From assembly GCA_002418185.1 (NCBI GenBank), contig DIDN01000011.1, positions 1-22,711 on the forward strand: DNA of 22,711 nucleotides. The letters are read 5' to 3'. Below the pieces are notes generated by a model. That model saw only the letters and a list, made by a program, of their open reading frames with translations. It searched no databases and was not told the DNA's origin. How positions within the stretch are numbered: the first letter of the stretch is position 1; every line of letters starts with the position of its first letter. This DNA comes from Deltaproteobacteria bacterium UBA5799. Lineage in GTDB: Bacteria; Desulfobacterota; GWC2-55-46. Positions 1 to 5,759 of this stretch are shown piece by piece. Both the position numbers and the translations under genes were made by a program.

Positions 1-405
1 GAGCCAGTCCGCGATGAACTCGTCGAGCGCCATGGGCTGGCCGGTCGTGTTTATCCGCACTGCCCCCGAGTCACCGAGCACCCTTACGCTCCCGTCCTCT
101 TCCATCCTCACCCGGTGCCCAACGAGCTCGGCAACCTCTTCGGCGTCGACCACGTTGTGCCTGGATATGGCCCTCAGGAGCGCAGCCGACTTCCTTTCGT
201 CCCGGAGCCTCTCGACCTCGCCCTTGAGCCTCTCCAGCTCTTCGCTCCCGCCCTTTCCCTTCTGGGCCTTTGCGTAGGCCTTCCTGTACGCCTCGTCTAT
301 GAGCTCCTGCACCTTTGCCTGCTGTTCCGGGAGGAACATCACTTTTTTGGCGTCCTCGCTCCCGCTTAGGCCGTCGCCCTCAACCGTTTTAAGTTCGTCA
401 ACCAT
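1..405 (-). CDS. Phage scaffold-like head-assembly protein (C-terminus cut by window edge)
   Basis: The frame opens with ATG at 405 and stays open for 135 codons to the left edge. A good ribosome binding site (GGAGGG, about 6 nt upstream) supports this start. The visible part begins with an acidic N-terminus, then a strongly charged helical stretch (about residues 27-75, rich in Glu, Lys, Arg, with heptad-like ELERLKGEVERLRDERK), which suggests a coiled coil. The end reads GQPMALDEFIADWL, resembling the tail of many phage scaffold or minor head proteins that end with a 'LxEYxxxWL..NP' style motif. It follows the portal gene by 75 nt, the usual place for scaffold or protease genes. The family assignment is inferred from position and composition; it could instead be another minor head protein. 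Confidence 0.6.
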   Translation of the reverse strand, partial: MVDELKTVEGDGLSGSEDAKKVMFLPEQQAKVQELIDEAYRKAYAKAQKGKGGSEELERLKGEVERLRDERKSAALLRAISRHNVVDAEEVAELVGHRVRMEEDGSVRVLGDSGAVRINTTGQPMALDEFIADWL

Positions 406-480
406 GCCTGCCCTCCTCTTTGCCCCCTTGTGAAAGCCTGCCCCCCGGGGTGCGGGGGCGGCCCGGCGGTACGCGCCCGG

Positions 481-1842
481 TCAAGGCGTTACCGGCGCGC
501 CGCCTTTCTCGATCTCATCGTATATCTTCGATATCACCTCTTCGCCTGCCTTGGGCAGGACCGAATGCGCGATCCTCTTCTGGACTTCCCGCCTGAAGGT
601 CTCGGACCCGACACCGGCGTCCTGGGCCATCATGGCGTTCTGGAGTTCCCTGTCCAGGTCCCTTACGGAAAAATCGTCCGGGTAGTCTATGTGCCCGTCG
701 AATTTCCTTCCCTCCCACTTGGCCCAGAGCTCCAGTATCCTCGCCTCTGCCTGCTCGATATTGTCGGCCTTCTCGCTCAGGGTGGAGTAGAGCTGCTGGT
801 ACTCGAGCTCAAGCGCCACCCCGGAGCGCACTCTCCCGTACTCTTCGGCGGACTTGACGCCCCCCAGCTTGGCGATCCTGTATATCTCGTCTATGTCGTG
901 CCTTACCCATTCCCTTATCTCGGTAAGCGACGAGTGCGGGGCCTCGAGCCAGTACGGCCTGGAATTCGGCTCGGCCGGGTCGAACTGGAGTATGTTCCTC
1001 GGGCCGAGCTCCCTCTCTCCTGATTCGCCGCGCGAGTACGGCACGGCAAGCATGGGGAAGGCCGTGTTCTCGATTATCTCCCTTGCGTCGCTGCAGAGGT
1101 AGTAGATGTTCCTGTTTATGTCGGCTATGTCCTGGATGTCCGAGAGCCCTATCATCCTGGTCCCGGACTGCTTGTTATAGAGGTTCACGAGCGGCACCTC
1201 CCCGAGCCCGTGCCAACCCGCGTCCAGGAGCGCCGCCTCGCCTTCCGCCGACTGCCACAGCTCCCAGCCCTCTCTGTTCCATACCCTGTAGGTATCCGGT
1301 GCCACTTTTATTTTCACGCTGTCGAGCACCGGCCTTCCCGAGTAGGGCAGCCTTATGTAGGACCAGTCCAGGAGGTTTTCCGGCGTAACGAGCGCCAAAT
1401 ACGGCCTTATCCCGAAGTCCTCGGCCTCTGCTCTGGTGACGGCAAGCGTCTGCGGCTTGTCGACTATTATAGAGACCCTGCCGTACACGCTCGCGAGCCT
1501 CTGCGCCTCCCTCATGAACGACCTGAAATTATTGCCCTCGAGGTCGGCGTCTGCCAGGAACATGCGGAAAAGCCCGTCCGCGGCGAGCGACCCGAAGTCC
1601 CGGAGCGCGTCCTTCCGGAAGAGGTGCGAGACGAAGATGTCGATTATCGGGCCGCAGTAGTTGTAATAGTAGCTCGTCTCCTTCCGCCGGGCGTAGTTCG
1701 CCGCGCTCTCGAAAGGGTGCTGCAGGAGGTAGTCGCCCGTCTTGTACATCCTGCCGCCGAAGTAGGAACGGATGTAGAATAGCCATTCGTCTATGCGGCC
1801 TGCGTAAAGCGGATGAGTCCTTTCAAGCTCCTCGTGGGTCAT
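481..1842 (-). CDS. Phage portal protein
   Basis: This 453-residue protein is the right size for a portal, the dodecameric ring at the capsid vertex through which DNA is packaged and to which terminase docks. It sits directly after the terminase large subunit (45 nt gap) and before a scaffold-like gene. The sequence has the mixed alpha/beta body of SPP1-gp6-like or DUF4055-like portals: an N-terminal region with IDIFVSHLFRKD, a central EVPLVNLYNKQ turn leading into a DIADINRNIYYL helix, and a C-terminal SGVALELEYQQL helix of the kind that lines the portal stem. The start is supported by GGAGG about 8 nt upstream. The exact subfamily is not determined. No frameshift is seen. Confidence 0.8.
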   Translation of the reverse strand: MTHEELERTHPLYAGRIDEWLFYIRSYFGGRMYKTGDYLLQHPFESAANYARRKETSYYYNYCGPIIDIFVSHLFRKDALRDFGSLAADGLFRMFLADADLEGNNFRSFMREAQRLASVYGRVSIIVDKPQTLAVTRAEAEDFGIRPYLALVTPENLLDWSYIRLPYSGRPVLDSVKIKVAPDTYRVWNREGWELWQSAEGEAALLDAGWHGLGEVPLVNLYNKQSGTRMIGLSDIQDIADINRNIYYLCSDAREIIENTAFPMLAVPYSRGESGERELGPRNILQFDPAEPNSRPYWLEAPHSSLTEIREWVRHDIDEIYRIAKLGGVKSAEEYGRVRSGVALELEYQQLYSTLSEKADNIEQAEARILELWAKWEGRKFDGHIDYPDDFSVRDLDRELQNAMMAQDAGVGSETFRREVQKRIAHSVLPKAGEEVISKIYDEIEKGGAPVTP

Positions 1843-1887
1843 TCGCTCCCCCTCCTTGTCCCTCGTTGTGCCTGTTGTGCCTGTACG

Positions 1888-3147
1888 CTACTTGTAGAAC
1901 CTCATCGCCTGGTCCGGCCTGTGGAGCCTCAGCGGGAACTCGTACTCTACGAAATAACCGAGCGCGTCGGATGCGTGTGTCCGTTCAGGGTCCGACTTGT
2001 CGATTTCCGCTCCTCCCGAGCGCCATTCGACCGTCTCAAAGTCCCTCTTGAGGTGCGCGCACCTCGGGTGCAGGAAGAGCCTTACATCCCCGCTTGAGCT
2101 CACAAGGAGCGAGTTCACCGCATTCAACCGGTCCCTTACCGCCGGGTTGGACCTCTTGACCCTCTGAGTCCTTAGACCCATCTCGCTGAGTATGGCGTAG
2201 TCGCTCATTCCGGCCGTGGACCTGCTCATGCCGGCGGCGTCACCGTATACGACGAGCCCCGCCTTGTGGGCGCCGTATCTTGCAAGCAGCGCCCTAGCCA
2301 TCTCGGCCGTATTCGTATTTCTAAGGGCTATCTCGTCCAGCACCCAAACCGTCCTGCCGTCGGTCTGCGCCACCTCCCACACGCAGAGGTCCACGTTGAA
2401 ATCGCAGCAGACCGCGAGCTTGAGCGACTTCCTTATCTCCATCCCCGGGACCTCGTGCCTCGCCTCGTCGTAAGCGTAGTAGGCCCGGCCTGAAGAGCCC
2501 TCGAAACTCGCCTCGTACTCCTGCCTGAATGTCCTTGAATCAAGCACCCTCCTCGCCGCCTCTACCTCTTCCGGGGGCAGTATTTCCGATGAGCGCCAGG
2601 TATAGAAGCCCCAGTCATGGTCTTTCCCGCTAGCGGCGTAGTCGGCGACTTCCTTGTAATGGTTTAGCCCTTCGGGAACGCCTATGAACCAGCACCATCC
2701 TTTTCTGTCCGAAAGGGCGGGCCTTATGTGCTCGGTCCAAGCCGTCTCCCTCATGTTGGCGAACTCGTCGAGCACCCCGCCGTCCCACGGCACTCCCTCG
2801 ACCCTCTCGGGCTTATCGAGCCCAACGACCCACAGCTCGCTCCCGAACACGCTCCTTATGCAGAGGTCGCCCTCGTAGACCCTTTCAGTCCATTCGCCCG
2901 GCGTCAGTTCCTTCAAGTCCTTCCAGAATATCCTTTTCGCCTGCTCCCTCGTGGGGGCCGCGGCGAAATACTTCGGGTCAGGCCATGCCTTTTTCTGGTT
3001 GAGGCCCATGACGAGCTTTCGTTTCGCAAGCTCGGTCTTCCCGCTCCTCCTGCCCGCAGGGACCACGGCAAACCTCTTATTCTCGTTCCAGAGCCTCATC
3101 TGCTCCGGATGGGGCCGTAGCCTGTGCCATCTCGGAGGCAAGCGCAT
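1888..3147 (-). CDS. Phage terminase large subunit (packaging ATPase/nuclease)
   Basis: Terminase large subunit: it powers translocation of phage DNA into the prohead and cuts it. With the start at 3147 the protein is 419 residues. The N-terminal ATPase has an adenine-side motif (LRPHPEQ), a Walker A-like PAGRRSGKTE at about 31-40 and a Walker B-like GGVLDEF with the Asp-Glu pair near 127-128. The C-terminal RNase H-like nuclease shows three expected acidic sites: CCDFNVD (near 249), VVYGDAAG, and THASDALGY near the end. A GGAGG six nt before the 3147 ATG decides the start. A longer frame to 3231 exists but adds only low-complexity basic residues. The start overlaps the end of the small-subunit gene by 71 nt, which suggests translational coupling. 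A second internal ATG at 3096 also has a GGAG upstream but would lose the LRPHPEQ motif. Confidence 0.9.
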   Translation of the reverse strand: MRLPPRWHRLRPHPEQMRLWNENKRFAVVPAGRRSGKTELAKRKLVMGLNQKKAWPDPKYFAAAPTREQAKRIFWKDLKELTPGEWTERVYEGDLCIRSVFGSELWVVGLDKPERVEGVPWDGGVLDEFANMRETAWTEHIRPALSDRKGWCWFIGVPEGLNHYKEVADYAASGKDHDWGFYTWRSSEILPPEEVEAARRVLDSRTFRQEYEASFEGSSGRAYYAYDEARHEVPGMEIRKSLKLAVCCDFNVDLCVWEVAQTDGRTVWVLDEIALRNTNTAEMARALLARYGAHKAGLVVYGDAAGMSRSTAGMSDYAILSEMGLRTQRVKRSNPAVRDRLNAVNSLLVSSSGDVRLFLHPRCAHLKRDFETVEWRSGGAEIDKSDPERTHASDALGYFVEYEFPLRLHRPDQAMRFYK

Positions 3148-3517
3148 GGCAGTCCTCCATTTCCTTTCTCCCGCTCCTCGCGGGCCCCAGCGCATGCTCC
3201 TCCTCTTTCCGATAATCGGAAAGCACTTCAAGCGCCGTCTTCGCGACCTTGAGCTCTTCGAGTCCCAGCTTCAAGTCCGCGTTCTCAAGCCCCTTCACAA
3301 GCCTTTTCCTCACCCCGTTAAGGAGAGTCCTGTGGTCGGCTGCGGCGTCGATACCATCCGCGCCGGCGGCGCACCCGGCATTTCCCTTCTTCCGCCAGTT
3401 CTCCTTCCTTGCCCTTCTACGCACGGTCTCGGCGCTGCACCCGTGCCTTTCCGCGAGTTCAGGCGCACCCCCCCCGTTCTGGTAGCCTATCTTTACAGCC
3501 TTCCAGTCTATTTTCAC
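3077..3517 (-). CDS. Phage terminase small subunit
   Basis: About 146 residues. The N-terminus holds a helix-turn-helix (roughly residues 15-40, ending CSAETVRRRARKENW) of the kind small terminases use to bind the packaging site. A helical middle (LLNGVRKRLVKGLENADLK...ELKVAKTALEVLSDYRKEEE) would form the oligomer core. It lies immediately upstream of, and overlaps, the large subunit, as is typical. The start is uncertain: GTG at 3517 and TTG at 3520 are adjacent codons, and only a weak GGGG precedes them. GTG is preferred here. The gene follows the small Cys-rich gene by about 20 nt, so the two probably share a transcript. Confidence 0.82.
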   Translation of the reverse strand: MKIDWKAVKIGYQNGGGAPELAERHGCSAETVRRRARKENWRKKGNAGCAAGADGIDAAADHRTLLNGVRKRLVKGLENADLKLGLEELKVAKTALEVLSDYRKEEEHALGPARSGRKEMEDCHALASEMAQATAPSGADEALERE

Positions 3518-3540
3518 CAATCAACCCCGTGGCGCTTTCT

Positions 3541-3708
3541 TCATATCTCATCAAGGCCTTCGTGCTCCACGCAGCTTCTTATAGGGTACAGGCTCACGAA
3601 CACCCTGTTGCATTCCATGCACACCTCCGGCTCCCTCAGGAGGACCCTTGAGGACCGCCTCCTGTAATAGCAGGACGATTTCTGTTTTACGTCGGCCTCG
3701 GACCCCAT
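3541..3708 (-). CDS. Small Cys-rich (zinc-ribbon-like) phage protein, 55 aa
   Basis: A short frame from ATG 3708 to TGA 3541. It is supported by a very good ribosome binding site (GGAGGTG, 4 nt before the ATG) and by its position 23 nt ahead of the terminase small subunit. The protein is basic in its first half (YYRRRSSRVLL) and then has CMECNRVF followed by CVEHEGLDEI, a CxxC...CxxH arrangement that could hold one zinc ion. I do not recognise a named family. Small zinc-ribbon proteins are common beside phage packaging genes, for example HNH-like or transcription-related proteins, but the HNH catalytic residues are not present here. Function is unknown; a role in DNA binding or regulation of packaging is a guess. 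Confidence 0.65.
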   Translation of the reverse strand: MGSEADVKQKSSCYYRRRSSRVLLREPEVCMECNRVFVSLYPIRSCVEHEGLDEI

Positions 3709-3744
3709 GCGGCACCTCCGCGCTGCGTTTATGCCCTATGGTGT

Positions 3745-3782
3745 AATGCTTCTACCCGGCTTGAGCTAACTTCATGCAGGGC
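3745..3782 (-). repeat. Repeat element copy A, upstream of packaging genes
   Basis: Copy A of an imperfect direct repeat shared with 4421-4455. Two blocks are conserved: a 21-nt block at 3745-3765 (minus strand CTCAAGCCGG, two variable bases, then AGAAGCATT; 19 of 21 identical) and an 8-nt block GCCCTGCA at 3775-3782. The gap between blocks is 3 nt longer than in copy B. It lies between the strong terminator at 3821-3867 and the small Cys-rich gene at 3708. I see no good sigma70 -35/-10 pair near it. It may be an operator, a non-sigma70 promoter element or an RNA element. Confidence 0.6.
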
Positions 3783-3820
3783 CGCAGGAAATGCCGTAAA
3801 TTTATTCTGTCCCTGAAAGG

Positions 3821-3867
3821 GAAAACGAAAAAAAGCCAGGCTGAATGCCTGGCTTTTTTTCGTTTTC
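3821..3867. terminator. Strong bidirectional intrinsic terminator
   Basis: A perfect 21-bp inverted repeat (3821-3841 and 3847-3867) with a 5-nt loop. The core stem is GCCAGGC/GCCTGGC, flanked by A7 on one side and T7 on the other, so it is a textbook Rho-independent terminator in either direction. On the minus strand it lies 16 nt after the stop codon of the small gene ending at 3884, and separates the regulator unit from the packaging/head unit. Confidence 0.93.
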
Positions 3868-3883
3868 GCTCCTTCGGACAGCT

Positions 3884-4066
3884 CTATTTCGCGTCCTTCA
3901 TGAGTATGTCGTTAATTGTCCAGTCCTGAAAACTCTCCTCGTATGGGTTCCACGACCTGCTCAGCAATTCTTCTATACCGCCCCTGTAGCCGTACATGCG
4001 CATGCTGTCGAGGATGTCGCCGAGCGGCTGGTATTGTTTCATTATCTTGAAATCCACAAGGCTCAC
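3884..4066 (-). CDS. Small hypothetical phage protein
   Basis: The frame ends at TAG 3884, just before the strong terminator. Its convincing part is VDFKIMKQYQPLGDILDSMRMYGYRGGIEELLSRSWNPYEESF..., a soluble acidic helical protein of about 52-60 residues. The start is not certain: GTG 4066 (used here, just after the upstream stop), GTG 4057 (preceded by GGTGAG) and ATG 4042 are all possible. The open frame extends to ATG 4168, but that part overlaps the upstream gene by 83 nt and reads as Arg/Lys-rich shadow sequence. I do not recognise a family. Its position after the sigma-like regulator suggests a partner or accessory of that gene. Confidence 0.55.
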   Translation of the reverse strand: MSLVDFKIMKQYQPLGDILDSMRMYGYRGGIEELLSRSWNPYEESFQDWTINDILMKDAK

Positions 4067-4085
4067 CGGCGGCGACTTGGGCCTG

Positions 4086-4361
4086 TCAGCTGTCTCTGCC
4101 GGCTTCCTCCTTCTTCTCCTGTGTCCTTGAAGCCGCGATTTTCTCCTCTGCCCTGTAGAGTATCTCATACGCCCTCCCGAGTGAGATCCTGTGGCTCTCA
4201 GCTATGACCTTCATGTGCGTCTTCCAGTAATGGTATTCAGTGAATACCGCCCTCTCCCTCGCGCTCAGTGCCGAAAGCGGCCAGAGCAGGTCCCTTATCT
4301 TCCCCCCCGAATGCCTGAGCCCCTCGTAAAACACCTCCGGATCGCAATATTCCCTCGACAA
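4086..4361 (-). CDS. Sigma-region-4-like helix-turn-helix regulator, phage-encoded
   Basis: A small protein of 91 residues that is the first gene of the phage cluster. Its centre, LSALSARERAVFTEYHYWKTHMKVIAESHRISLGRAYEILYRAEEKI, matches the pattern of sigma70 region 4 (Leu-rich lead helix, RERxVF, an 'IAE..' first helix, a turn, then a recognition helix and 'RAEEKI'). This is typical of phage late-transcription regulators and small ECF-like sigma relatives. Regions 2 and 3 of a full sigma factor are absent, so it probably acts as a DNA-binding activator or appropriation factor rather than a complete sigma; this is inference. Start: TTG 4361 is chosen because GGAGG lies 6 nt upstream; the frame is open to another TTG at 4385 through a poly-G stretch. 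It ends in a KKEEA-type charged tail that overlaps the next reading frame. Confidence 0.7.
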   Translation of the reverse strand: MSREYCDPEVFYEGLRHSGGKIRDLLWPLSALSARERAVFTEYHYWKTHMKVIAESHRISLGRAYEILYRAEEKIAASRTQEKKEEAGRDS

Positions 4362-4416
4362 CTCGCCCCTCCCCCCCCCTCGCAAATTTAGTGCATAATA
4401 CGAACATACCCGTCAC

Positions 4417-4502
4417 AAAAAATGCTTCTCGCCGGCTTGAGGCGCCTTGCAGGGCAGGCCCTAAGCAAAGAGAAGCGGGTGCACACGGTCGAATCCTGGG
4501 GT
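4417..4502 (-). ncRNA. Predicted structured leader or small RNA (three-way junction)
   Basis: Expected transcript from the promoter at 4509-4537, starting near 4502. Reading the minus strand, 4476-4471 (GCTTCT) pairs with 4429-4424 (AGAAGC). Inside, 4470-4465 with 4462-4459 pair with 4450-4445 and 4454-4451 (stem CUUUGC/GCAAGG, two-U bulge, AGGG/CCCU, loop CCUG), and 4444-4441 pairs with 4433-4430 (CGCC/GGCG, loop UCAAGCC). No base is left unpaired at the junction. An A and six U follow (4423-4417), so it may end transcription there and give a small RNA of about 85 nt, or act as an attenuator in the leader of the sigma-like gene. I know no named family that matches. The fold was done by eye. 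Confidence 0.4.
4421..4455 (-). repeat. Repeat element copy B, in leader of sigma-like gene
   Basis: Copy B of the repeat also found at 3745-3782. The 21-nt block is at 4421-4441 and the GCCCTGCA block at 4448-4455. In this copy the conserved bases make up the second hairpin and the 3' half of the closing stem of the predicted three-way junction. Copy A keeps the bases but not the pairing partners of the closing stem. Confidence 0.6.
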
Positions 4503-4508
4503 GCGAAA

Positions 4509-4537
4509 ATTATACTTTCCGCACCTGGTACTGTCAA
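4509..4537 (-). promoter_or_regulatory. Perfect-consensus sigma70 promoter
   Basis: On the minus strand: TTGACA (4537-4532), exactly 17 nt, then TATAAT (4514-4509). Both hexamers match the consensus at every base. Transcription would start near 4502 and run into the structured leader and the sigma-like gene. A further TTGACA lies upstream at 4564-4559 without a matching -10. This region also contains an imperfect GGTGCG...CGCACC inverted repeat (4500-4525) overlapping the -10, a possible operator. Confidence 0.85.
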
Positions 4538-4584
4538 GCCATTACATTACAACGGGGCTGTCAACTGTACTTATGTGCAGATAC

Positions 4585-5676
4585 TCAGACGTTGAACCTG
4601 AAATGCATGATGTCGCCGTCCTCTACGACGTATTCCTTCCCCTCGATCCTCAGGACGCCTTTCTCCCTGCAAGCCGCCTCGGAGCCATATCTTAAGAAGT
4701 CATCGTAGGCGATGACCTCGGCCTTTATGAAACCCCGCTCGAAGTCGCTGTGTATCACCCCTGCCGCTGCGGGCGCCTTTGAGCCTTCCTCGACCGTCCA
4801 GGCCCTGACCTCTTTCTTGCCCGCGGTAAAGAAGGTTATAAGCCCCAGCAGCCTGTACGCGGCGGCCGCAAGCCTGTCGAGGCCTGACTCCGAGAGGCCC
4901 AGCCCGGAAAGGAACCCGGCCCTCTCCTCTTCCGAAAGCTCCGCTATCTCGGACTCTATCTTCCCGCAGATGATAACGAAGCCCGCGCCCTCGGCCTGTG
5001 CTGTCTCCCTTACCGCCCTCGCGGCCTCGGAGGCGCCAGAAAGGTCGTCCTCCCCGACGTTCGCCACATAGATCACGGGCTTGGCCGTCAGGAGGTTCAG
5101 GTCCTTAACGAGCCCGGCGGTCTCCCGGGTCAGCGCGCTCCTCGCGGGCCTGCCGGCATCGAAGGCTCTCTTTAGCTCCTGATAGACCGGAAGGGCCTCG
5201 GCTGCGGCCTTGTCCCCGCTTTTGGCGAGCTTGGAGGCCCTTTCGAGCCTTTTGTCGACCGAATCCATGTCTGCAAGTATCAGCTCCGTGTTTATCGTAT
5301 CGATGTCGCCCTTCGGGTCCACCTTCCCGTCCACGTGGACCACCTGCTCGTCCTCGAAGCACCTCACAACGTGCGCGACCATGTCGACGCTCCGGATGTT
5401 CCCGAGGAACTGGTTTCCGAGCCCCTCGCCCTTGCTCGCGCCCTTCACTATCCCGGCTATGTCAACGAACTCGACGGCGGTCGGGAGCGTCCTTTCAGGC
5501 TTGACGAGAGCGGCTATACTGTAAATCCTCTCGTCGCGCAGCGGCACCATCCCTATGTTCGGGTTTATCGTGCAGAACGGATAGTTCGAAGCCTCGGCGC
5601 CGGCGGCGGTCATCGCGTTGAATATGGTCGACTTGCCCACGTTCGGAAGCCCTACTATCCCGCAATTGAAGCCCAT
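4585..5676 (-). CDS. ychF: Redox-regulated ATPase/GTPase YchF (OLA1 family)
   Basis: A 363-residue universally conserved P-loop NTPase of the Obg group. It binds ribosomes and prefers ATP over GTP; roles in translation quality and stress response are known for the family. Visible motifs: P-loop GLPNVGKS (residues 9-16), the family signature NYPFCTINPN just after, VDIAGIVKGASKGEGLGNQFL (switch II region), and NVGED in place of the usual NKxD, which explains the altered base specificity. The C-terminus has the TGS domain (ending VIAYDDFLRYGSEAACREKGVLRIEGKEYVVEDGDIMHFRFNV). Full length. It begins about 31 nt after the hppA terminator. GGAG lies about 11 nt before the ATG and AGGA about 5 nt before it. 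Confidence 0.97.
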   Translation of the reverse strand: MGFNCGIVGLPNVGKSTIFNAMTAAGAEASNYPFCTINPNIGMVPLRDERIYSIAALVKPERTLPTAVEFVDIAGIVKGASKGEGLGNQFLGNIRSVDMVAHVVRCFEDEQVVHVDGKVDPKGDIDTINTELILADMDSVDKRLERASKLAKSGDKAAAEALPVYQELKRAFDAGRPARSALTRETAGLVKDLNLLTAKPVIYVANVGEDDLSGASEAARAVRETAQAEGAGFVIICGKIESEIAELSEEERAGFLSGLGLSESGLDRLAAAAYRLLGLITFFTAGKKEVRAWTVEEGSKAPAAAGVIHSDFERGFIKAEVIAYDDFLRYGSEAACREKGVLRIEGKEYVVEDGDIMHFRFNV

Positions 5677-5707
5677 TTGTTCCTGATCTCCTTTTTTTTA
5701 TTGCTCG

Positions 5708-5735
5708 AAATAAAAACAGGGCACGAGTGCCCTGT
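5708..5735 (-). terminator. Intrinsic terminator after hppA
   Basis: Hairpin with a perfect 8-bp stem (ACAGGGCA/TGCCCTGT, loop of 4) followed on the minus strand by TTTTTATTT. It lies 24 nt after the hppA stop codon and ends about 31 nt before the ychF start codon, so ychF needs either read-through or its own very close promoter. Confidence 0.85.
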
Positions 5736-5759
5736 CGCCCTTCCGGTAATACGCAAGGT

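Larger units (their letters stand above)
1..4385 (-). mobile_element. Prophage or phage-derived cluster, one edge (partial)
   Basis: The genes here are, in reading order: sigma-like regulator, unknown small protein, terminator, Cys-rich small protein, terminase small subunit, terminase large subunit, portal and scaffold-like protein. This is the standard packaging/head order of a tailed phage, and it runs off the left edge. The right limit lies somewhere between the regulator start and the end of ychF (4361-4585). No integrase, attachment core or tRNA target is visible at this edge. Base composition and codon use look similar to the flanking host genes by eye, so this could be an old or domesticated element, or a phage long adapted to the host. 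All genes read the same way as the host genes next to them. All reading frames present are open. Confidence 0.85.

Noticed and set aside
4067..4168. N-terminal extension of the small gene ending at 3884
   Set aside because: It overlaps the sigma-like gene by 83 nt and encodes an Arg/Lys-rich shadow sequence, although a GGAGG happens to precede ATG 4168.
4477..4510. tRNA or tmRNA fragment suggested by GGTCGAATCC on the plus strand
   Set aside because: The flanks do not pair as a T-arm (ACACG against CCTGG), one T is missing from GGTTCGAATCC, and no acceptor or anticodon arm is present.
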